DNA from: Gemmataceae bacterium
GTDB lineage: Bacteria > Planctomycetota > Planctomycetia > Gemmatales > Gemmataceae
Length of the DNA: 5,412 bases
Direction of reading: 5' to 3'
NCBI GenBank assembly: GCA_009691815.1
Contig: SIAL01000255.1
Coordinates: forward strand, 1 to 5,412
A program made the translations under genes and the position numbers. The stretch's first letter is position 1; the number at the start of each line of letters is the position of its first letter. Below are positions 1 to 5,412 of this stretch, piece after piece. The notes beneath the pieces are model-generated. The model was not told the DNA's origin and did no database searches. It worked only from the letters and a program-made list of their open reading frames with translations.

Positions 1-192
1 CATTGCCACATAACCAACGACCTCCTCCACTTCAAAAATTTGCAGAAGGTCGAGGAAATCACGGTATTGATGTGCTATCTTTTCCAATGGCATCAGAAGG
101 AGGTCGACTTCCTCCCGGTCCACCAGATACAACAATAGATCAATGGGGCCGTGGAAGGCCTCGGTATCCAGCATCAATTCCGCGGTTGACAT
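1..192 (-). CDS. scpA: ScpA, segregation and condensation protein A (5' part, runs off left edge)
   Basis: ScpA is the kleisin subunit of the bacterial SMC-ScpA-ScpB condensin and links the SMC heads during chromosome compaction and segregation. Reading the minus strand from the ATG at 192 gives 64 uninterrupted codons to the window edge. Residues 13-32 (FHGPIDLLLYLVDREEVDLL) carry the family's N-terminal signature (F-x-GP-[IL]-DLLL-x-L followed by E-[ED]-[IV]-D). It continues with a PLEKIAHQY segment (36-44) and the amphipathic helices that contact the SMC neck. Full ScpA proteins are usually about 240-280 residues, so roughly three quarters is missing only because the window ends. An in-frame GTG lies two codons upstream at 198 and an in-frame TAA at 204, so the start is one of these two. 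No clear Shine-Dalgarno is visible. The gene is divergent from the ASCH gene, 25 bp away. Identity rests on motif recognition and is fairly secure. Confidence 0.88.
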   Translation of the reverse strand, partial: MSTAELMLDTEAFHGPIDLLLYLVDREEVDLLLMPLEKIAHQYRDFLDLLQIFEVEEVVGYVAM

Positions 193-207
193 GCTCACAG
201 ATTAGCC

Positions 208-211
208 GGAG
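208..211 (+). promoter_or_regulatory. Shine-Dalgarno GGAG for the ASCH gene
   Basis: GGAG with a six-base spacer to the ATG at 218. This supports that start over the downstream TTG and GTG options. It sits inside the 25 bp gap between the divergent scpA and ASCH starts. Confidence 0.6.
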
Positions 212-217
212 CAAGGG

Positions 218-670
218 ATGGACGCAAAGGGCGATTTGGTAAGCGCGAGGGTGATTTCCATCCGCCAACCTTGGGCGGCCCTCATCTTGGCTGGGAAAAA
301 ACGAATCGAGTTACGCACCTGGAAACAGTCGTTGCGTGGCCCGGTGTTGCTTCACGCTGGAAAAATCCCCGTAAAAAACCCAAACGCATGGGCTTTGATT
401 ACCCCCGAAATCGAACCCCTGACCCAACTACGAGGGGGGATCATTGGCGCCATGAATATTGTGGGCATTCGCCAATACACCCATCCTGATGAGTTCCTTG
501 CGGATCAAAAGTATCACGGTTGTGGCCCGGGTGACTGGAATCCGAAGGGTTACCATGGGTATCTCCTTCAGGATGCGATGCAAATACCATTTGAATCCCT
601 ACTCGGGCAGCTATTTTTCTTTCGGGTAAATCGCGAACGGGAGAAACTTCCTTGGCCGGATTGCTGGTAA
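218..670 (+). CDS. ASCH-domain protein, putative RNA-binding
   Basis: This is a 150-residue protein made almost entirely of one ASCH domain, a PUA-like beta-barrel fold. ASCH proteins are predicted to bind RNA, and some members are nucleases or amidohydrolases acting on modified nucleosides. The N-terminal strand ISIRQPWAALIL (13-24) is followed by the diagnostic G-x-K-x-x-E-x-R motif as GKKRIELR (26-33). Next come a V-L-L-H-A-G-K strand (43-49) and a GGIIGAMNIVG strand (73-83), all typical of ASCH proteins starting with a SIRQPWA element. The ATG at 218 is preferred because GGAG lies at 208-211 with a six-base spacer. In-frame TTG 236 and GTG 251 are shorter alternatives that keep the domain. 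The last 19 bp overlap mfnB, suggesting one transcript and possibly coupled translation. The fold is confident; the substrate is unknown, and nothing visible ties it to methanofuran chemistry. Confidence 0.85.
   Translation: MDAKGDLVSARVISIRQPWAALILAGKKRIELRTWKQSLRGPVLLHAGKIPVKNPNAWALITPEIEPLTQLRGGIIGAMNIVGIRQYTHPDEFLADQKYHGCGPGDWNPKGYHGYLLQDAMQIPFESLLGQLFFFRVNREREKLPWPDCW
639..643 (+). promoter_or_regulatory. Shine-Dalgarno GGGAG inside the ASCH gene, serving mfnB
   Basis: GGGAG lies within the 3' end of the ASCH coding region, eight bases before the TTG at 652. It favours TTG 652 over TTG 661, which would need a 17-base spacer. Translation of mfnB is therefore probably started independently or by coupling from a transcript that also carries the ASCH gene. 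Confidence 0.5.
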
Positions 671-1350
671 GTGTTCGAAATGCCAAAGAGGCAATGGCCG
701 CCCTTGTGGGAGGTGCCGACCTTATTGATGTCAAGGAACCCCTTGCCGGGTCCCTTGGAGCCGCCACGCCCAAAACTTGGCAAGAAATTGGAGAAGTTGT
801 TGGTAGTAAAAAACCGCTAAGTGCCGCCCTGGGAGAGCTTCACGATTGGGATGGTTCCCTTCCAAATACCCCCTATCGCTATGTTAAATGGGGTCTTTCA
901 AAGCTTCGAGGGATTACCCTTAGGGAGAAGCTCACGCCCGCATTCCACCTTGCCGAAGAGGCCGGCCTAACTCCCGTGGCGGTGGCCTATGCCGATTACG
1001 AAAAGGCGGGTTGTCCCCGACCCCTAGAGGTTTTGGAATTGGCCGCCGGAATGGGGGCCACGGTTTTGCTCATAGATTCGTTCACCAAGGATGGTAAAGG
1101 TTTGCTAGACTATTGCGACCTCGAAAGCCTTGCCATGCTTCGCTACCGCAGTGCGGGAATGGGGATCGCCTTGGCCCTTGCCGGGGGAATCGGACTTGCC
1201 AATATCAAAACGCTTTTACCCATCGGCCCGGATTGGTTTGCGGTTCGGGGAGCTGCTTGCCTTGGCCTGAGGACAGGCGAAATCCAAACGGATTTGGTTG
1301 CCGAATTGGTCAGACACCTGAATCCTCCGGGCTCCACAATCGAAGATTGA
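652..1350 (+). CDS. mfnB: MfnB, (5-formylfuran-3-yl)methyl phosphate synthase
   Basis: MfnB (formerly DUF556) condenses two glyceraldehyde-3-phosphate molecules into 4-(hydroxymethyl)-2-furancarboxaldehyde phosphate, the first furan intermediate of methanofuran-type C1 carriers. It is a cytosolic TIM-barrel enzyme that works through lysine Schiff-base chemistry. At 232 residues it matches the archaeal family length of about 235. The N-terminal barrel strand and active site read GGADLIDVKEPLAGSLGA (20-37), with the expected Schiff-base lysine at K28. K84 lies in GLSKLRG, and K146 in the IDSFTKDGK strand (141-149) is the other conserved active-site lysine region. ALAGGIGLANI (175-185) and FAVRGAAC (196-203) form the C-terminal phosphate-binding part. 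The start is TTG at 652, with GGGAG at 639-643 and an eight-base spacer; TTG at 661 is a shorter alternative and no ATG is available near the N-terminus. The gene overlaps the ASCH gene by 19 bp and the convergent mfnE by 41 bp. Function is confident by family. Confidence 0.93.
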   Translation: MAGLLVSVRNAKEAMAALVGGADLIDVKEPLAGSLGAATPKTWQEIGEVVGSKKPLSAALGELHDWDGSLPNTPYRYVKWGLSKLRGITLREKLTPAFHLAEEAGLTPVAVAYADYEKAGCPRPLEVLELAAGMGATVLLIDSFTKDGKGLLDYCDLESLAMLRYRSAGMGIALALAGGIGLANIKTLLPIGPDWFAVRGAACLGLRTGEIQTDLVAELVRHLNPPGSTIED

Positions 1351-1891
1351 TCCATTCAAAAGGAATGCCCTGATCCGCAAGCTGTTTTCTCCCATGGTGA
1401 ATGGTCCAATCGTCCACCCAACCCTTTTCGATGGCTAAATCAAGCGAAGTGTCCCGCTTTGGTCCCACCGATTTCAGAAAGATCACTCTTTCGACAATGG
1501 GCCGATCGGAAAGGCGAAGGGTGATCGCATCCGAGGTAACCGACCAATCCGTGGGCAAGTTTTCATGATCAGGGTTGAGGTCGGCCAGCCAATTTTTTAC
1601 GGGAGCCATTTTGGTTGGCCATTTATCCCCGTTTTGTGACAAAGCAAATAGTTCCATGAAATAGGGTTCAATCAATCGCATGGAATCAATCGCCATGTCA
1701 TGTGCCAACGCGTCGCTGAAATGATGGATTTTTTGCAGGCCACGAATCCAATCTGCCGCTTTCCCCCCTCCAAGGATTACCCACACAAGTTTTTCGGGAG
1801 GCAAACTTTGCCGCCATTTGACCCATGCCTTTGCAAGCATGGGAAACTCGAATAAACTCCCCCCCAACTTAACCAAAATGATTTTGTTCAT
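1310..1891 (-). CDS. mfnE: MfnE, [5-(aminomethyl)furan-3-yl]methyl phosphate kinase
   Basis: This is an amino acid kinase-fold protein of 193 residues. MfnE phosphorylates the furan-methylamine phosphate a second time with ATP, giving the diphosphate that MfnF uses. Visible motifs are the N-terminal phosphate-binding VKLGGSL (7-13), a glycine-rich ILGGGKAAD (39-47), a conserved HDMAIDSMR helix (64-72), and the MfnE-type DWSVTSDAITLRL segment (115-127) followed by VIFLKSVG (136-143). The glutamate/aspartate kinases and UMP kinase share the fold, but short length, the WSVTSD motif and the adjacent mfnF and mfnB favour MfnE. The ATG at 1891 is chosen; an in-frame TTG at 1900 would overlap mfnF. 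Only two bases separate the mfnF stop from this ATG and no Shine-Dalgarno is visible, so translation is probably coupled. Its 3' end overlaps mfnB tail to tail. Confidence 0.87.
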   Translation of the reverse strand: MNKIILVKLGGSLFEFPMLAKAWVKWRQSLPPEKLVWVILGGGKAADWIRGLQKIHHFSDALAHDMAIDSMRLIEPYFMELFALSQNGDKWPTKMAPVKNWLADLNPDHENLPTDWSVTSDAITLRLSDRPIVERVIFLKSVGPKRDTSLDLAIEKGWVDDWTIHHGRKQLADQGIPFEWINLRLWSPEDSGV

Positions 1892-1893
1892 GA

Positions 1894-2895
1894 TCAACAA
1901 CCGGGAAGTTCAAGGAGCATGGCGAGTGCCACGGCGGGAAATGCCGTCGAAGCGGGACCTCCCATGAATTGCGAAATTTCCACACACGGAACCTGCCCGC
2001 CCCAAATATCCCGATGGATTTGTTTTGCTAAAAACTCACCGGACCCCGACACGACAACCCGGGAAAAGGGGCCGTCCATTCGTGATGAAATCGCTTCAAT
2101 TCCCTGAATGATCCGGTCCACCATAGTTTTTCGTAGTCGCTTCGCCAATTCAATAAGCTCTTCATGGGTCGAAGTGGTCAAATCCGCTCCCAGCATCCGG
2201 GCGAGTCGTAGCATCCTGGCCGGGGTGGTTCTCGGTTTTCCATCCGCAGAGTGAAGGTCACCGGGAAATTCCTCAACCTGCCCCAAAAGGCCAAAGATAT
2301 CATCCGTGGAAGCAAAAAACTCGGTGGCCCCGGTCAACCCCATGAGGGCGCTTAATGGGGTCCGCCGGACCCCGGCATAAATCAGCTCGTCTGATACCAG
2401 CCTTTGTGGATCTGTCATACCTCTATTGATCGGCCCGCCATTTTGAATCGGGATGAGATCCGTGGTGGTAGACCCTATATCCAACCAAAGGAGTCGGTCC
2501 TCAGGATATTTGCGACCGAGCCAATGAGCACTCGCGGACCAATTTCCGGCGGCGACGGCAAGCGGGTTTTCCTTGGCCGTTTTTGATCCCACAAATCGCC
2601 CTTCTGTGGACCACCACCTAAGTTCTGTTTCCTCTCTCGCTTCGTTGAGCGCGTCAACAATCGCGTTTACCCCAATCGCTTTGGACGGGTAGCAATCACA
2701 TAATTCCCCGGTCATGGTGGCGCCGATTATTTCCACCGGACCGATTTCAAGGAATATTTTCTTAAGGTGATTCGTTAAGGTTAAGGGGTGCTTCCACAGC
2801 TCAAAGGGCCACGATAGAGCTTCTAATTCCTTGGCGGAATCTCGCAAGGCGGTTTTGATATGGGCCCCACCGATATCTATCCCCAAAACTCTCAT
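1894..2895 (-). CDS. mfnF: MfnF, H4MPT-linked C1-transfer pathway protein (furan-arm coupling enzyme)
   Basis: A 333-residue ASKHA-fold protein of the hydantoinase/oxoprolinase-like group. MfnF was shown in Methanocaldococcus to join the furan-methylamine diphosphate to gamma-glutamyl-tyramine with loss of pyrophosphate. In bacterial methylofuran the aromatic partner may be tyrosine-based, so the exact substrate here is inferred. Motifs in order: the N-terminal phosphate-1 loop VLGIDIGGAHIKTA (3-16), TMTGELCDCYPSKAIGV (60-76 region), phosphate-2 loop LWLDIGSTTTDLIPI (136-150), a DPQRLVSDELIYAGVRRTPL stretch (162-181), GDLHSADGKPRT (212-223) and the adenosine-side VVVSGSGEFLA (280-290). Length matches the family. 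The ATG overlaps the lipoprotein stop as ATGA, and no Shine-Dalgarno precedes it, which points to coupled translation. mfnE follows after two bases. The bacterial annotation name is usually 'H4MPT-linked C1 transfer pathway protein'. Confidence 0.9.
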   Translation of the reverse strand: MRVLGIDIGGAHIKTALRDSAKELEALSWPFELWKHPLTLTNHLKKIFLEIGPVEIIGATMTGELCDCYPSKAIGVNAIVDALNEAREETELRWWSTEGRFVGSKTAKENPLAVAAGNWSASAHWLGRKYPEDRLLWLDIGSTTTDLIPIQNGGPINRGMTDPQRLVSDELIYAGVRRTPLSALMGLTGATEFFASTDDIFGLLGQVEEFPGDLHSADGKPRTTPARMLRLARMLGADLTTSTHEELIELAKRLRKTMVDRIIQGIEAISSRMDGPFSRVVVSGSGEFLAKQIHRDIWGGQVPCVEISQFMGGPASTAFPAVALAMLLELPGC

Positions 2896-3443
2896 GGCTG
2901 TTTTTGGGGCATGGGGTCGGCACCTGGTCCAATTGCTCCACTGGACCCTGAGTATTCCAAGGGACTCACCGGAATGGGAGTTAGCTTGCCCGGTGGTTCC
3001 GCACCGGGGGAAACCGGTAAACTGAGGCCTCGACTAATCGCCAGAAAGAGTTGTTCGCTTTTTTCCGTATCCCCTAATGCACCCACTCGGACCGAAATAA
3101 CGGTCCGAACCGCAATAGCGGGTGGTGGGGGATGCTCTTCCTCAAGGTGAATGCCAATGATTGTTCCGTCCGAGGATTTGTATTCCAATGTGGACTCCCG
3201 CATGGAATGGGCGGAACGAACGGTTGTTGCCGCCATTTGAACCATGGTATCCGCCACGGCCTTTGCCGCCACGGATTTTGGAACCGGGTAATCCTTCACC
3301 GCATTCCCGGCCAACCAATAATACTCCGCGGCTCCGGCTGTGGAACCGGGGCCACCCATGAGCCCCTGACATCCAGAAAGACTTCCCGCCAACAACAACA
3401 GGGGCCCCATCCAGCAAACCAACAATTTGCTGTTTATAGCCAT
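2892..3443 (-). CDS. DUF3568-like lipoprotein with proline-rich tail
   Basis: A 183-residue predicted lipoprotein of unknown function. The N-terminus has a short basic n-region (K6), a hydrophobic stretch at 7-21 and a lipobox LSGC ending at Cys25. Gln at +2 would favour outer-membrane sorting under the E. coli rule, which may not hold in this organism. The mature domain contains DYPVPKSVAAKAVADTMV (about 46-63), a strand ending in the acidic IHLEEEHPPPP, and then TVISVRVGALGDTEKSEQLF (about 117-136). This order resembles DUF3568 family proteins, which end in a VRVG-x-x-GD-x-x-x-S motif. The last 40 or so residues are rich in Pro, Gly and Ser and look disordered. The ATG at 3443 is chosen over upstream starts because GGGAG precedes it and the signal peptide begins there. 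It overlaps mfnF by ATGA and appears to lead the mfnF-mfnE operon. Family match is moderate; role unknown. Confidence 0.8.
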   Translation of the reverse strand: MAINSKLLVCWMGPLLLLAGSLSGCQGLMGGPGSTAGAAEYYWLAGNAVKDYPVPKSVAAKAVADTMVQMAATTVRSAHSMRESTLEYKSSDGTIIGIHLEEEHPPPPAIAVRTVISVRVGALGDTEKSEQLFLAISRGLSLPVSPGAEPPGKLTPIPVSPLEYSGSSGAIGPGADPMPQKQP

Positions 3444-3448
3444 GCTTG

Positions 3449-3456
3449 TCTCCCTT
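3449..3456 (-). promoter_or_regulatory. Shine-Dalgarno for the lipoprotein gene
   Basis: On the minus strand AAGGGAGA precedes the ATG at 3443 with a spacer of about five bases. It is the strongest ribosome-binding site of the three-gene minus-strand operon. The two downstream genes have none, consistent with translation being loaded here and passed on by coupling. Confidence 0.6.
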
Positions 3457-3518
3457 GGGGAACCGAAACGAGAATCCTGCATGATGGGAGTGTAAACGAT
3501 TTGGGGTTTTGGGCGCCA

Positions 3519-3538
3519 TGGATTTTGGGACCAATCCA
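3519..3538. repeat. Short inverted repeat TGGATT-N8-AATCCA
   Basis: A perfect 6 bp inverted repeat (3519-3524 with 3533-3538) around an eight-base centre that itself contains TTGG and CC, allowing an alternative pairing. It lies 76 bp upstream of the lipoprotein ATG in the divergent region. It could be an operator or an mRNA leader hairpin, or chance; no U-tract follows, so it is not a terminator. Confidence 0.25.
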
Positions 3539-3636
3539 AGGAAACCGTTTAGGGACGATTTTCGGCCATATTTCTCTCGGATACCTAAAATACACTACCT
3601 GACACTTATTGAAACTACGGAACGACCCAGACCTCC

Positions 3637-5412
3637 ATGAAGAAGCATTTTGTCGGCATTGATCTGGGTACCACCAACTGCGCGCTTGCCTTTGTTCCAC
3701 CCAACTCCGCTCACGGAATCCCAAAGCTTTTTGGCGTGGTTCAATTGAGCCAACCGGATCAGGTCGAAGAACTCCCGCTCCTCCCCTCGTTTGGATATCT
3801 ACCGGCGGAGGGGGAATTTTCCCCTGGGACCGGGATGCTTCCTTGGGGACTTTCCAAAGAGCCATGGTTGGGATACTGCGCCCGAAACCTTGGCGGAAGG
3901 ATACCGGGTCGGATGATCCACTCCGCCAAATCGTGGTTGGCCCACCCCAAAGCGGACCCTACCACCCCCCTCCTCCCTTGGCAGGCCCCCCCTGGCCAAC
4001 GCCGAATAAGCCCCGTTGATGCCTCCGCCGCCTATTTAGAGCACCTTTGCCTGTCGTGGGAGTCCTCGCGCCTTGGGGAGAAACTTGCCGATCAACATGT
4101 CGTCCTAACCATCCCGGCATCTTTCGACGATCAGGCCAGAAGGCATACGATCAATGCGGCTAAAAAAGCGGGTTTGAACAAGGCCACACTCCTCGAAGAG
4201 CCCCTTGCGGCCTTTTATCACTTTCTTGCCGAACATCCGGAGGAGGCAGCCTCCTTTGCCCCGGGCATGACCGTTTTGGTGGTGGATGTTGGGGGAGGCA
4301 CCACCGATTTTACCCTGATCGAAGCCACCAGCGTCGATGGCGAGTTGGCGTGGTCAAGGCGTGCAGTCGGTGATCATCTGCTTTTGGGTGGGGACAATAT
4401 GGACCACGCTCTGGCTCATTTTGCCGAAAACCTACTCAACACCCGTCTTGATGGATCCCAATTGTCCCAATTGATCCAAGCCTGTCGAAGTGCCAAGGAG
4501 GTCCTTTTCTCCAACCCGGACAAATCGAACACTACCGTTACCGTAACTGGACGGGGAAGTTCCCTTATGGGAAGTACCCTTACCACAAAAATCTCCCAGA
4601 CCGATCTCGATCAGGTCCTATTAAACGGATTTCTGCCCATTTGTTCGTTAACGGATTTGCCCACCACCACCGCGAAAACAGGTCTGGTGGAGGCCGGTCT
4701 CCCTTTTGCCCGAGACCCAGCAATCACCCGTCATTTGGCCGCATTTCTGGCCAACCACCTAGGCGAAATAGGACCGGACGCTTTGCTTTTTAACGGAGGA
4801 GTCTTTCATGCGCCGGCCCTTCGCAACCGAATCGTAGAGGTTCTTTCCCATTGGTATCCCCGGGCGGCGGAATCGGCCCCCCTCCGCGTTTTTGCGCCCC
4901 AATCGCTTGACTTGGCGGTGGCAAGGGGTGCCGCCCACTTTGCTTGGCTAAAAGCCACCGGCGGCAAACGCGTGCAAGGGGGAAGCGCCCGAAGCTATTA
5001 TGTCGCGCTTGCGGCAAAAAATACCAATAGCGCCGAAACTACCCCAAACGAAAAACAAACCCTTTTATGTGTCCTTCCTCGCCAGGCGGAGGAAGGTCTT
5101 TTGGTGGTAATCGAACAACCGGAACTGGAACTGACCTTGGGGGAGCCGGTCCGTTTTTCGCTGCTAAGTTCCACAACCCGGCCCAAGGATCAACCCGGTA
5201 ATTTGTTGATGGCCCAAATGGGGGAATTGCATTCCCAAGGGGATCTGCAAACCCGCTTTCGGGCGGGCAAAAGCTCGCTTGCAAAAACGGTCAAAGTGCG
5301 TTTAACGGCCCTGCCCACCGAGATTGGAACCCTTGAACTTGGGCTTTTGGGTCAGGAAACAGGCCAGTCCTGGAAGCTTGAATTCAATATGAGGCCCCTT
5401 CAGGACCCATCC
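3637..5412 (+). CDS. Hsp70-family protein, divergent non-DnaK type (3' end beyond right edge)
   Basis: An open frame of 592 codons from ATG 3637 to the window end without a stop. It encodes an actin-like ATPase of the Hsp70 superfamily. Visible elements are phosphate-1 loop FVGIDLGTTNCALA (5-18), SAKSWL (96-101, K98 in the position of the DnaK catalytic lysine), VVLTIPASFDDQAR (155-168), LLEEPLAAFY (185-194), phosphate-2 loop VVDVGGGTTDFTLI (215-228), adenosine motif LLFNGGVFHAPALR (383-396) and SLDLAVARGAA (423-433). The C-terminal part (about 445 on) has beta-rich segments such as CVLPRQAEEGLLVV and FSLLSSTTRP instead of a recognisable DnaK substrate domain, and no lid or EEVD-like tail is seen so far. 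Relatives of this type often sit beside a second, longer Hsp70-like gene, which cannot be seen here. No Shine-Dalgarno precedes the start. Client and function unknown. Confidence 0.9.
   Translation, partial: MKKHFVGIDLGTTNCALAFVPPNSAHGIPKLFGVVQLSQPDQVEELPLLPSFGYLPAEGEFSPGTGMLPWGLSKEPWLGYCARNLGGRIPGRMIHSAKSWLAHPKADPTTPLLPWQAPPGQRRISPVDASAAYLEHLCLSWESSRLGEKLADQHVVLTIPASFDDQARRHTINAAKKAGLNKATLLEEPLAAFYHFLAEHPEEAASFAPGMTVLVVDVGGGTTDFTLIEATSVDGELAWSRRAVGDHLLLGGDNMDHALAHFAENLLNTRLDGSQLSQLIQACRSAKEVLFSNPDKSNTTVTVTGRGSSLMGSTLTTKISQTDLDQVLLNGFLPICSLTDLPTTTAKTGLVEAGLPFARDPAITRHLAAFLANHLGEIGPDALLFNGGVFHAPALRNRIVEVLSHWYPRAAESAPLRVFAPQSLDLAVARGAAHFAWLKATGGKRVQGGSARSYYVALAAKNTNSAETTPNEKQTLLCVLPRQAEEGLLVVIEQPELELTLGEPVRFSLLSSTTRPKDQPGNLLMAQMGELHSQGDLQTRFRAGKSSLAKTVKVRLTALPTEIGTLELGLLGQETGQSWKLEFNMRPLQDPS

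Larger units (their letters stand above)
3444..3636. promoter_or_regulatory. Divergent intergenic region between the lipoprotein-mfnF-mfnE operon and the Hsp70-like gene
   Basis: This 193 bp region is the only sizeable non-coding stretch and must hold promoters for both directions. It is AT-richer than its flanks at 3541-3620. On the minus strand, TTTCAA (3609-3614) and TATTTT (3587-3592) with a 16-base spacer form a weak sigma70-like pair. On the plus strand, TAAAAT (3586-3591) could be a -10 element but has no good -35 partner. The two candidates overlap, so firing in one direction could hinder the other. An imperfect inverted repeat lies at 3519-3538. No CIRCE element (the HrcA operator of many heat-shock genes) is visible. 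Promoter positions are guesses; the region's regulatory nature is inferred from the divergent genes. Confidence 0.45.

Noticed and set aside
3..242. A 79-codon plus-strand frame at the left edge
   Set aside because: It is the antisense shadow of scpA; its product is Pro/Arg-rich and resembles no family, while the minus strand gives a clear ScpA N-terminus.
1337..1349. Inverted repeat CAATC-GAA-GATTG as a bidirectional terminator between mfnB and mfnE
   Set aside because: The stem is only 5 bp and AT-rich, there is no T-tract on either strand, and it lies inside both coding regions.
3132..3602. A 156-codon plus-strand frame over the lipoprotein gene and upstream region
   Set aside because: It is Cys-, His- and Arg-rich and antisense to a lipoprotein with a clear signal peptide and ribosome-binding site; no coding evidence of its own.
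3444..3636. CIRCE/HrcA heat-shock operator ahead of the Hsp70-like gene
   Set aside because: The conserved TTAGCACTC and GAGTGCTAA arms are not present anywhere in the region, so classical HrcA control is not supported.
3434..3865. A 143-codon minus-strand frame spanning the divergent region and the start of the Hsp70-like gene
   Set aside because: It is antisense to a well-conserved Hsp70 N-terminus, runs through the intergenic region into the lipoprotein start and has a low-complexity, unrecognisable product.
1..5412. Mobile element, CRISPR array, defence system or tRNA
   Set aside because: No transposase, integrase, spaced direct repeats, terminal repeats or tRNA-like fold was seen; the coding regions are housekeeping or metabolic with similar composition throughout.

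Overview
The window reads as a compact bacterial chromosome segment of moderate GC. The most likely source is a planctomycete. Three methanofuran-type cofactor genes (mfnB, mfnE, mfnF) occur in a bacterial context, which among bacteria points to planctomycetes or to methylotrophic proteobacteria that run H4MPT/methylofuran-dependent C1 transfer. The Hsp70-like gene at the right edge belongs to a divergent, non-DnaK family that I associate with planctomycetes and other large-genome bacteria. This assignment rests on recognising families by eye and is not a phylogeny.

Layout from left to right. (1) Positions 1-192, minus strand: the 5' part of scpA (condensin kleisin subunit), running off the left edge. 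(2) 218-670, plus strand: a small ASCH-domain protein. (3) 652-1350, plus strand: mfnB, which overlaps the ASCH gene by 19 bp and uses a TTG start. (4) 1310-3443, minus strand: an apparent operon transcribed right to left as lipoprotein, mfnF, mfnE. The lipoprotein and mfnF overlap by ATGA, and mfnF and mfnE are separated by 2 bp. (5) 3444-3636: the only sizeable intergenic region (193 bp), divergent between the lipoprotein operon and the Hsp70-like gene. (6) 3637 to the right edge, plus strand: an Hsp70-family ATPase, 592 codons visible and open at the edge.

MfnB makes the phosphorylated furan aldehyde from two glyceraldehyde-3-phosphates. After an amination step not encoded here, MfnE adds a second phosphate. 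MfnF then displaces the diphosphate to join the furan to the aromatic arm of the cofactor. Three steps of one pathway therefore sit side by side but on two convergent transcripts whose coding ends overlap by 41 bp. The other pathway genes (tyrosine decarboxylase, aminotransferase, ligase) are not in the window. The DUF3568-like lipoprotein and the ASCH protein are co-transcribed passengers with no obvious role in the pathway; they are the least explained parts. I see no mobile element, CRISPR array, tRNA or rRNA. The region is an ordinary chromosomal neighbourhood with a few unusual linkages, and I do not claim a new defence or mobile system here.
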